Made by a program: the position numbers and the translations under genes. From Treponema sp. UBA1798 (lineage in GTDB: Bacteria > Spirochaetota > Spirochaetia > Treponematales > Treponemataceae): a stretch of DNA of 18,582 bases. Numbering within the stretch: position 1 is the first letter of the stretch; the number at the start of each line of letters is the position of its first letter. Positions 1-6,534 of this stretch are shown here, in pieces. The notes under the pieces were generated by a model, which had not been told where the DNA came from, made no database searches, and saw only the letters and a list, made by a program, of their open reading frames with translations. The stretch lies in contig DCFS01000134.1 of NCBI GenBank assembly GCA_002319875.1, positions 11,063 through 29,644 on the forward strand, in the 5' to 3' direction.

Positions 1-43
1 GTCGGTGTTGCCTATATAATAGAAGATTCCGGAAAAGGATACC

Positions 44-901
44 ATGAATACAGATGTAAATACAAAGAATTATGAAAATGCAATAGCAAAACTATCGACA
101 GGTTATAACAAAAGTATAACATTAACTTCTGTAACTATCAATTCTCTTAAAATACTTGATGCATCGATGGAGCAGGTTCAAAACGGATTAAGTTCCATTG
201 TAAGTGCTTTTGAAGAAATCCGTGCCGGCAGCGCAAGCACTTCCGAAAATGCCGGGCAGATCAATACAATGATGGATGCAATTCTCCGGAAAAATGGAGA
301 AATAAGTCAGGATATTGCAGCACGTGTGACGGAAGTGGAAAATGCTTCCAAAAATGCAGATGTACTGACTGATCTTTTTGAAAAGCTTGAGACCCAGACA
401 AAAAATGTCGCCGGTATTACCGGCTCCATCAAAGATGTGGCGGACCGTACCAGCATACTGGCGATCAACGCTTCCATCGAGGCTGCCCGTGCCGGTAAAG
501 TGGGTGCAGGCTTCCGGATTATAGCGAATGAAGTACGTAATCTGGCAACCCAGACGGGCGACTTTGCAAAAGAAATTACATCAAATATTGATGATTTTAA
601 AACTACGGTAAACAAAATCAACAAGCAGATGAATGAATTTACGGAACTGTTGAACAGGTTCCATTCATCTTTCGGTGCGGTCCTTTCCAATTTCAATGAA
701 AATGCGCAAACCGTGGACCAGTCGGGGAAATCTCTTGCCGAAATAACCGGTGCAATCCGCGAAGAGTCCCAGGCTCTGAACGAAGGACTTGTATCGCTGG
801 AAAAGGTGAACGTGTCCATGAAGGATACACACACAATGCTCGGCGTCATTCAGTCGAGTCATACGTTTCTTGATGATCTGCTTGGAAAGGAAAACAGGTA
901 A
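44..901 (+). CDS. Soluble methyl-accepting chemotaxis (MCP) signalling-domain protein
   Basis: This 285-residue protein consists almost entirely of an MCP cytoplasmic signalling hairpin, which in the family binds CheA/CheW and controls the chemotaxis kinase. The diagnostic hairpin tip is seen at about residues 129-170: DVADRTSILAINASIEAARA, then GxGFRIIANEVRNLA. Helical heptad-like arms lie on both sides. No transmembrane segment, HAMP domain, signal peptide or recognisable N-terminal sensor domain is present, and the C-terminus (GKENR) is not a CheR-tethering pentapeptide. It is therefore a cytoplasmic stand-alone signalling module. The start is set by in-frame stops at 17-22 and an AAAAGGA Shine-Dalgarno a few bases before the ATG. 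It is followed directly by an intrinsic terminator, so it probably ends its transcription unit. Any sensory partner would lie upstream, outside the window. The domain call is secure; the stimulus is unknown. Confidence 0.9.
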   Translation: MNTDVNTKNYENAIAKLSTGYNKSITLTSVTINSLKILDASMEQVQNGLSSIVSAFEEIRAGSASTSENAGQINTMMDAILRKNGEISQDIAARVTEVENASKNADVLTDLFEKLETQTKNVAGITGSIKDVADRTSILAINASIEAARAGKVGAGFRIIANEVRNLATQTGDFAKEITSNIDDFKTTVNKINKQMNEFTELLNRFHSSFGAVLSNFNENAQTVDQSGKSLAEITGAIREESQALNEGLVSLEKVNVSMKDTHTMLGVIQSSHTFLDDLLGKENR

Positions 902-904
902 ACA

Positions 905-934
905 AACCGTACTATTGTGCAGGTTCGTTTTTTT
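905..934 (+). terminator. Intrinsic terminator after the MCP-like gene
   Basis: A stem AACC-GTAC pairs with GTGC-A-GGTT (one bulged A, one G-T pair) around a TATT loop. CG and a run of seven T follow at 928-934. It begins four bases after the MCP stop codon and separates that gene from glyS. Confidence 0.7.
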
Positions 935-961
935 GTGGTATGGTGTAGTGTAGTGTATTTT
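933..961 (+). promoter_or_regulatory. Candidate glyS promoter with 3x GTGTA tandem repeat in the spacer
   Basis: A -35-like TTGTGG (933-938) is separated by 17 bases from a -10-like TATTTT (956-961). Three perfect tandem copies of GTGTA occupy 943-957, mostly within the spacer. The match to consensus is modest. The position, just after a terminator and about 50 bases before glyS, supports it. Confidence 0.4.
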
Positions 962-976
962 AAATAAGGGAGTATA

Positions 977-1002
977 GCGGTACCTATAGTGCCGCCGGGG
1001 AG
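977..1002 (+). promoter_or_regulatory. glyS leader hairpin and Shine-Dalgarno
   Basis: GCGGTAC (977-983) pairs with GTGCCGC (989-995; one G-T pair) around the loop CTATA, giving a compact GC-rich stem. One base later comes a strong GGGGAG ribosome-binding site (997-1002), 7 bases before the ATG at 1010. The upstream in-frame GTG at 989 lies inside the stem and has no ribosome-binding site of its own, so 1010 is preferred as the start. Confidence 0.5.
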
Positions 1003-1009
1003 TTATAAA

Positions 1010-2371
1010 ATGGCGAATGATGAACATAAATGTACAATGGATAAAATAATCAGTTTGTGCAAAAGACGCGGTTTCGTGTACCAGTCCAGTGAAATCTACG
1101 GCGGGCAGGCCGGAGCCTGGGACTATGGGCCTCTGGGAATCGATCTTAAAAAAAATATACAGGCAGCATGGTGGAAGGAAATGACTCAGCTCCATGACAA
1201 TGTTGTCGGTCTTGATTCTGCTATTTTTATGCACCATACAACCTGGGAAGCGTCAGGCCATGTTGCTCATTTCAGCGATCCGATGGTCGACTGTAAGGAA
1301 TGCAGGCACCGCTTCCGTGCTGATCAGATGGATCAGGAACTTCTGAAACAGCGGAAGTGTCCGGATTGTGGTGGTGAACTTACCGAACCCCGGGAATTCA
1401 ATCTTATGTTCAAAACACATCTCGGACCGGTTGAGGATGACCAGAGTATTGTCTATCTTCGTCCTGAAACCTGTCAGGGTATTTTTGTCGACTTCAAGAA
1501 TATCGTTCAGTCAAACCGTATGAAGATTCCCTTCGGCGTTGCGCAGACCGGTAAATCTTTCCGGAACGAAATTATTTTTAAGAACTTTATTTTCCGGACA
1601 TGTGAATTTGAGCAGATGGAAATGGAATATTTTGTAAAACCGGGAACGGATGTCGCGGCTTTTGAAGAATGGCGAAAACAGCGCTGGGCTTTTTATCTGA
1701 AATACGGTATTGCGGAAAATAACCTTCGCTGGCATCATCATGAAAAACTGGCGCATTATGCAAAGGATGCCTATGATATTGAATATAATTATCCTATCGG
1801 ATTTCAGGAAATAGAAGGCGTTCATAACCGGACCGATTTTGATTTATCACAGCATTCAAAATTCAGCGGAAAAGATATGTCGTATATTGATCAGGATGAC
1901 GGTAATAAAAAGTATATTCCGTATGTCATAGAAACTTCAGCCGGATTGAACCGTAATCTTCTGATGTTCCTGTGTGAAGCTTATGAAGAGCAGAATGTCG
2001 GTGCATCCGGCGAAGAGGATTACAGGACAGTGCTTCATCTGGATCCCCGCCTGGCCCCTGTAACTGTTGCCGTGCTGCCGATGATGAAGAAGGACGGTCT
2101 TGCTGAAATAGCAAAAGAAATTCAGCATGAATTGAAAGAAGACTTCGTCACGGATTACGATCAGAGTGGTACGATCGGAAAACGTTACCGCCGTCAGGAC
2201 GAAGTCGGGACGCCGTTCTGCGTCACGGTTGACTATCAGACAAAAGATGATGATACGGTGACAATCCGTTTCCGCGATTCTATGGAACAGATCCGTGTAG
2301 CGCGGAAGGATCTCGTTGTCAAACTGCAGGAGAATATCCGCAGTTACAAGCACTGCGGGCCTGAAGCATAA
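1010..2371 (+). CDS. glyS: Glycyl-tRNA synthetase, single-chain class II type
   Basis: This enzyme charges tRNA-Gly with glycine using ATP in the cytoplasm. The 453 residues match the homodimeric (alpha2) bacterial/eukaryotic type rather than the two-subunit GlyQ/GlyS type. Visible signatures are an N-terminal SLCKRRGFVYQSSEIYGG segment with YGPLG, and a zinc-ribbon-like insertion (CxxC at 95/98 and CxxC at 117/120). RPETCQGIF lies near 151, class II motif 2 (GKSFRNEI) near 181-188, and a motif 3 region ETSAGLNR near 308-315. The C-terminal anticodon-binding domain runs from about 345 (LAPVTVAVLPM) to the end. The Cys in RPETCQGIF replaces the usual Ala. The ATG at 1010 was chosen over GTG 989 because of the GGGGAG site. 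The reductase-like gene starts 9 bases downstream, implying co-transcription. The name glyS follows annotation practice; glyQS is equivalent. Confidence 0.97.
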   Translation: MANDEHKCTMDKIISLCKRRGFVYQSSEIYGGQAGAWDYGPLGIDLKKNIQAAWWKEMTQLHDNVVGLDSAIFMHHTTWEASGHVAHFSDPMVDCKECRHRFRADQMDQELLKQRKCPDCGGELTEPREFNLMFKTHLGPVEDDQSIVYLRPETCQGIFVDFKNIVQSNRMKIPFGVAQTGKSFRNEIIFKNFIFRTCEFEQMEMEYFVKPGTDVAAFEEWRKQRWAFYLKYGIAENNLRWHHHEKLAHYAKDAYDIEYNYPIGFQEIEGVHNRTDFDLSQHSKFSGKDMSYIDQDDGNKKYIPYVIETSAGLNRNLLMFLCEAYEEQNVGASGEEDYRTVLHLDPRLAPVTVAVLPMMKKDGLAEIAKEIQHELKEDFVTDYDQSGTIGKRYRRQDEVGTPFCVTVDYQTKDDDTVTIRFRDSMEQIRVARKDLVVKLQENIRSYKHCGPEA

Positions 2372-2380
2372 TCCCGGAAA

Positions 2381-3142
2381 ATGGAATATATAGCTCTCGG
2401 CAAATCCAATTTAATGGTCAGCCGCACAGCGTTCGGTGCTATGTCTCTTAAGGACATTAGCGATGAGGAACAGGCCGCTGTACTTGTGCATCAGGCGTAC
2501 GATGCCGGCATTAATTTTTTTGATACGGCGCATTCTGCGCCTGAAAGTGAAAAACGATTGGGTGCCTGTCTGCACGGAATACGGCAGGATGTGATTCTTG
2601 CTACAAAGAGTGCAGCGTGTTCGGGACAGGAACTTATAAGTGATCTCGAAGAAAGTCTTGATTTGCTGCAGACCGATTATGTTGACCTGTTCCAATATGA
2701 GACTGATACATCGCTCCCGCTCCAGTCTGGTCCCGATGGAATTTACCGTACGCTTGAAATGCTTCATGGTTCCGGGAAAATACGCCATATCGGTATAACG
2801 ACAGGCAATCCGGACATTGCACATCAGGCTGTAACGGACCCGCTGTGCGAAACAATGCAGTATCCTTTTAACCTGCTGACTGATAAGGCTTCAGCTGAAC
2901 TGGTAAAACTCTGCCAGGAAAAGGATGTCGGTTTTATTGCGATGCAGCCGCTTTATGGCGGCCTTGTGCAGAATATCTCTCTTGCATTCGGGTTCCTCCA
3001 TCAGTATGAAAACGTTGTTCCCGTATGGGGTATGCGGACAACGGAAGAACTGAATCAGATACTGTATTTTGAAGCACATCCGCCAGTGATAGATGATCAT
3101 TTCAGAGAGGAAGCAAAACGCTTCCATGATTTTTTTAACTGA
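2381..3142 (+). CDS. Aldo/keto reductase-like protein lacking two catalytic residues
   Basis: The fold assignment rests on several AKR signatures: the LGKSNLMVSRTAFGAM start, GINFFDTA near 43-50, SEKRLG near 56-61, ILATKS with Lys76, the YVDLFQ strand, the KIRHIGIT strand near 133-140, and a C-terminal GMRTTEEL segment. Active AKRs use an Asp-Tyr-Lys-His tetrad. Asp48 and Lys76 are kept, but the Tyr position is Ala53 (FDTAHSAPESE) and the His position is Glu107 (DLFQYE). At 253 residues it also lacks the C-terminal cysteine-rich 4Fe-4S extension of its longer bacterial relatives. It may therefore bind NAD(P) without normal reductase chemistry, or use another chemistry. It follows glyS by 9 bases with only a weak GGAAA before the start, suggesting translational coupling. 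Its last codons contain a terminator-like hairpin. The substrate is unknown. Confidence 0.85.
   Translation: MEYIALGKSNLMVSRTAFGAMSLKDISDEEQAAVLVHQAYDAGINFFDTAHSAPESEKRLGACLHGIRQDVILATKSAACSGQELISDLEESLDLLQTDYVDLFQYETDTSLPLQSGPDGIYRTLEMLHGSGKIRHIGITTGNPDIAHQAVTDPLCETMQYPFNLLTDKASAELVKLCQEKDVGFIAMQPLYGGLVQNISLAFGFLHQYENVVPVWGMRTTEELNQILYFEAHPPVIDDHFREEAKRFHDFFN
3109..3136 (+). terminator. Terminator-like hairpin inside the end of the AKR gene
   Basis: GGAAGC (3109-3114) and GCTTCC (3120-3125) form a perfect 6-bp stem around AAAAC. ATGA and a seven-T run (3130-3136) follow. The whole element lies within the last codons of the reductase. This makes sense because the convergent HD-GYP gene ends 1 nt beyond the reductase stop. 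The 4-base gap between stem and T-run weakens the call. Confidence 0.5.
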
Positions 3143-3143
3143 G

Positions 3144-4397
3144 TTATGTATTATTTTTCGTTAAAGCTGTCATCACGTCGTCTGCTTCCTGTTTTGTCAG
3201 AACACGGATGATTTTCATGTCTGTGTCATTCGTCTGGATCCTGAGAGGTTTTTCATGCTGGTCCGCCATACCGGAGATTTCAACAAGCGGATTTTTGGGA
3301 TTATCGGGATTGACGTCGACAACCTGGGCGACTTTGCCGTTGGAGAGAAATACATACGCACCGATCGGGAACAGGGACAATGTATACAGCAGAGCCTTGA
3401 TGATTGTCGGATTGTATTGCAGGGATTCATTTTTAAGCATTTCAACCATAGCTTCATATGAGGTTTTGGCAGCTTTGTAATGACGGGATGCCGTAATGGC
3501 TTCAAATGAACAGGCTACTGAAATTATTTTTGCATACAGCGAAATTTTGTTACCTGTCAGATGCTGCGGATATCCCTGTCCGTTTTCTTTTTCATGATGT
3601 TCAAGAACTCCCAGCTGTATACTGAGAGGAAAATTGGCTTCTTTCAGTATCTGGAAACTTAATACCGGGTGGGTAAAAATCTGCTTACGGTCTCCGGGTG
3701 TCAGCGCTTTATCCGTCATATAGAGCTGGGGCGGTATCCTGATCATACCGATTTCATGCAGGATTGTTGCAACTCCGAGTTCTATGAGTTTTGGCAGCGG
3801 CATACGAAGCTGAAGTCCGATCGCAAGTGCCAGAATTGTTGAACGCAGGGAATGGTTGGCAAGATAATTTTTTGTCAGGGCTTCTTCTGTCGGGGTAATA
3901 CGTAAAATATAACTTTTATCATCTTTGATGAATATACAGAGTTCCCGTACTTCTTTTGACAGGTCATCAAGATTCAGCTCTTTGTGTGTTGCAAATCTGG
4001 TATAAACCGCAGTGATATAATTCAGATACTCGTTATAAACCGATTTTACCGTTTCTATTCTGGCAGCCTCGCTTATGGTATCATCAAGAGATATATGGGC
4101 ATTGGTCAGAGCTTTTTCAAGTGCTGATTTACCCGGAGGCTGCGTGCTGCTGTCCGCAGTGTCTGCATTCTGCTGTGTTTTCTGCTGTTCTGCAGTAACC
4201 GATGAAGCAATGACCGTCCTGGCAATTCCTATAACTCCTTCTGAATATACGGTATCGAAGTTCCAGTCAGTCAGTTCCCCGATAAGCTGACCTGTTACGG
4301 GTGTCGAATTGTTTAAGAGAATGAACGATTTATCCAGAAAAACTTCATCTGTAAAATAAGTATTTTCTTTTAACGTTTTTACTTCAAATGAATTCAT
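3144..4397 (-). CDS. Divergent HD-GYP domain protein, probably altered metal site
   Basis: HD-GYP proteins are normally cyclic-di-GMP phosphodiesterases. Residues 1 to about 60 resemble the DUF3391-like N-terminal region often fused to HD-GYP; about 70-92 is a Gln/Ser/Thr-rich linker. The HD-GYP core runs from about 175 to 345: HEIGMIRIPP at 214-223, THP at 242-244, HHEKENGQGYP at 267-277 and FEAITASRHY at 298-307. A C-terminal extension (FPIGAYVFLSNG) is typical of the family. Key positions deviate. The HD pair is His214-Glu215, the following GK Lys is Met218, and the later metal-ligand Asp of the usual 'aDxfdA' motif is Cys296. His182, His243, His267/268 and GYP are kept. It may be a weakened enzyme or a c-di-GMP sensor. 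The ribosome-binding site AGAGG lies before the ATG. It is transcribed alone, convergent with the AKR gene and downstream of the lepB operon terminator. Confidence 0.88.
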   Translation of the reverse strand: MNSFEVKTLKENTYFTDEVFLDKSFILLNNSTPVTGQLIGELTDWNFDTVYSEGVIGIARTVIASSVTAEQQKTQQNADTADSSTQPPGKSALEKALTNAHISLDDTISEAARIETVKSVYNEYLNYITAVYTRFATHKELNLDDLSKEVRELCIFIKDDKSYILRITPTEEALTKNYLANHSLRSTILALAIGLQLRMPLPKLIELGVATILHEIGMIRIPPQLYMTDKALTPGDRKQIFTHPVLSFQILKEANFPLSIQLGVLEHHEKENGQGYPQHLTGNKISLYAKIISVACSFEAITASRHYKAAKTSYEAMVEMLKNESLQYNPTIIKALLYTLSLFPIGAYVFLSNGKVAQVVDVNPDNPKNPLVEISGMADQHEKPLRIQTNDTDMKIIRVLTKQEADDVMTALTKNNT

Positions 4398-4496
4398 ATC
4401 GATACCCTCTTATAATATATCGGAACTTCAACAGAAAAGGAACAATGAAAAAGCATCTGAGGTAACAGACATTCGAAAGTGATTCCGGCAGACTGC

Positions 4497-4538
4497 AAAA
4501 AAAAAGTTGAAAAACTTCACACAGTTTTTCAACTTTTT
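4497..4538 (-). terminator. Strong intrinsic terminator of the lepB-ftsI-DUF115 operon
   Basis: A perfect 15-bp inverted repeat (4501-4515 and 4524-4538; core GTTGAAAAAC) surrounds an 8-base loop. Read on the minus strand, the A-run at 4497-4505 extends the stem end into a run of nine T. It lies 16 bases past the stop of the DUF115 gene. Its symmetry would also allow some effect on plus-strand transcripts, but the T tail favours the minus strand. Confidence 0.88.
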
Positions 4539-4554
4539 AGGCATGAAGAATATA

Positions 4555-6534
4555 TTATTCTACCGTAGGCGTCTGGATGTCATTACCGTCCACCGTAGAA
4601 CCATTCTGCATACTATTAATATCGGACCCCGGGCATAAAAGTTTAGAAGAAAAAGAAAAATTTGTGATATATGCCGATATGGCGCTTATAATTTCACGGT
4701 AAATAATTTTTGACCGGTAGAAGGTCGCCCGATACGGTTCTGCCGGAATATATTCCTTTGCCATGATGCCTGCCAGTTGTTTTTCAGTCGGGAAAACAAG
4801 AGAAACGATATCTTTTATACCGCTTTCCGTAATAGCAGTGTCAATTTCGGAAAGTTTATTTATGACTGCAGGGTAATCAGTGCCGGACCGGGAGATTGCT
4901 CTGTTACACAGCTGTTCGCCTTTTTGTGCCAGCTGATACAATTCGTGGAATGAAACTGACAGCTGACGGCAGGTTTGAAGAAATTTTTCTGTAAGGTCAG
5001 ACGGCCGTCTGCAGGCGTGTTCTGAACACTCAAAAAATGATTCCCGTAGTTTTCCGATAGGTGGCATGTCGAGAAACGTCTGTAACGGGCAGTAGTCTAT
5101 CCCCGGAATATGAAGGCCTCCGGCTGAAAACGTAAAAGTTGCCGGTGCGTTTCGGGTTGCAAGCCTGCTCTCAAACCACCAGGCAAAAAGTTTCATGCGG
5201 CTGTCTGTAAGAATGCGGTTTCCGTTATTATCACTACCGTATTCCGTTGGTGCATCAAACAGGCTGCGGACTCCTGCAGTTTCTGCAGTTTGTGTCCTTA
5301 CAGATGCAGCATGCACAGATTCCTCAAATGTACTGCCTGTTATATGCGTTTTTTTCCCCGGATATCCCAGGTCCAGTCCTGCCATATAAATCCTGTCAGA
5401 ACCGATAAAGCGGGCAAAATCCCATGCGGTCGTAGAAACCGAACCTCCGGCAGCAAGCTTTCCTTTTAATCCGAGTTGTTTTTCAAAGTATTGCCCGAGA
5501 GGGAAAAGAGATGAACAGAGTACGGTTTTCCGGCAGGGAAATCTGTATACTGGCGGATATACAGCTGATTCCGTTATCAGAACCGAAGAAGGGGACGACA
5601 GTCCTGCGATATGTCGCGCAGCCCAGTATTGCGGATCGACGAGGATAATGAAATCCGGTTCAATGCCTGAACGCAGGCAGGCCCGCAGAGCTGTGTCTAC
5701 ACATATAATAATTGCCCGTTTTTTTATTTCAGCAAGGCCGGGCAGTATTATTTCCAGTGACGGCCCTGCCGCCAGTACTACAGCCGGAATATTCTGTGCG
5801 TGTCCCTGATAGATATGTATTCCGTCAAGCTCCGCAAAGCTGCTGATATTACGGCAGCTGTTCCTGAGCCATAACCCGGAGAACCGTTCAAGCGTATTCG
5901 TGTTTATGTCTGTTTTCTGCCGGTTCCGTTCTATAAGTACGGAAGCGGAATCAAAATAGGCCTTTGCATGTTCCGTCTGACTTGTAAGTGAAAAAAAAGT
6001 ACAATGGTTTAATCCCGTTTTTTCTATAAGCGGAAGTACGGTTTCCGGACTGCAGTTTACTGCAAGAATACATTCTCTGTTCTGCAGTACCGGTGTCCAG
6101 TCAAGCAGAGCCAGAGCAGCCAGAAAATGTCTGATTTCCGGTTCCACCAGTATCAGCGTGTGTCCGGGATAGCTTGCTGCGTAAGCATTCGGCAGGTAGC
6201 CTATACCGAAACCGAAAAAAACAGCAGCGGTTATATCGGTAGTTTTTGTATTCTGTGCCTGCAGGACGGTATTCTGTGCTTCCCTCAGCGGATCATATGC
6301 GGAATGGAGCAACATACCGTTTTCCCGGACGGTGAACGGACCTGCTCTTGCCGTTTTGATTTCCCAGAATGGAAAAATGGCGGAGAGTATGGTTACCAGT
6401 GCCTCTCCCGTGGTTGTGTCAGAAATTGCTTTGCCGGATTTTTCTATCTCATCAATATCCCGGTATAGCGTCCCGGCCAGCTGCGGAAAGCGCATCCGGA
6501 ACAGGGAGATGTTGTTATTCCAGATTGAATTCAA
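4555..6534 (-). CDS. MptE/Maf-like DUF115 protein (putative motility-associated glycosyltransferase)
   Basis: This 659-residue protein carries the DUF115 (MAF_flag10/MptE-like) core at about 249-400: PAVVLAAGPSLE, then CVDTALRACLRSGIEPDFIILVDPQ, then a second glycine-rich block AAGGSVSTTAWDFA and IYMAGLDLGYPGKKTHITGS. An N-terminal domain contains FFGFGIGYLP near 106-115 followed by LILVEPE, resembling a nucleotide-binding strand-loop. In several bacteria Maf proteins add nonulosonic acids to flagellin; spirochaete flagellins can be glycosylated, so flagellin is a plausible but unproven target. No transmembrane segment is evident. The start is TTG at 6534, overlapping the upstream ftsI-like gene by 20 bases. 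GGAGAA lies 8 bases before it, whereas the internal ATG (residue 14) has no good site. It is the last gene of the lepB operon. Confidence 0.8.
   Translation of the reverse strand: MNSIWNNNISLFRMRFPQLAGTLYRDIDEIEKSGKAISDTTTGEALVTILSAIFPFWEIKTARAGPFTVRENGMLLHSAYDPLREAQNTVLQAQNTKTTDITAAVFFGFGIGYLPNAYAASYPGHTLILVEPEIRHFLAALALLDWTPVLQNRECILAVNCSPETVLPLIEKTGLNHCTFFSLTSQTEHAKAYFDSASVLIERNRQKTDINTNTLERFSGLWLRNSCRNISSFAELDGIHIYQGHAQNIPAVVLAAGPSLEIILPGLAEIKKRAIIICVDTALRACLRSGIEPDFIILVDPQYWAARHIAGLSSPSSVLITESAVYPPVYRFPCRKTVLCSSLFPLGQYFEKQLGLKGKLAAGGSVSTTAWDFARFIGSDRIYMAGLDLGYPGKKTHITGSTFEESVHAASVRTQTAETAGVRSLFDAPTEYGSDNNGNRILTDSRMKLFAWWFESRLATRNAPATFTFSAGGLHIPGIDYCPLQTFLDMPPIGKLRESFFECSEHACRRPSDLTEKFLQTCRQLSVSFHELYQLAQKGEQLCNRAISRSGTDYPAVINKLSEIDTAITESGIKDIVSLVFPTEKQLAGIMAKEYIPAEPYRATFYRSKIIYREIISAISAYITNFSFSSKLLCPGSDINSMQNGSTVDGNDIQTPTVE

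Noticed and set aside
1..75. Open frames running in from the left edge: frame 1 to a stop at 73-75 and frame 3 to a TGA at 45-47 that would form an ATGA overlap with the MCP start
   Set aside because: Either could be the tail of an upstream gene, but 15-24 codons without a recognisable motif cannot decide which.
989..1009. GTG at 989 as the glyS start
   Set aside because: It lies within a hairpin and has no ribosome-binding site, whereas ATG 1010 has GGGGAG 7 bases upstream and gives the usual N-terminus.
307..1237. Two minus-strand open frames (180 and 190 codons) opposite the MCP and glyS genes
   Set aside because: Both are shadows of well-supported genes; one crosses the terminator and promoter region, and neither shows domains.
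4398..4470. Promoter for the HD-GYP gene
   Set aside because: AT-rich -10-like hexamers exist before the AGAGG site, but no -35 at acceptable spacing was found, so none is called.
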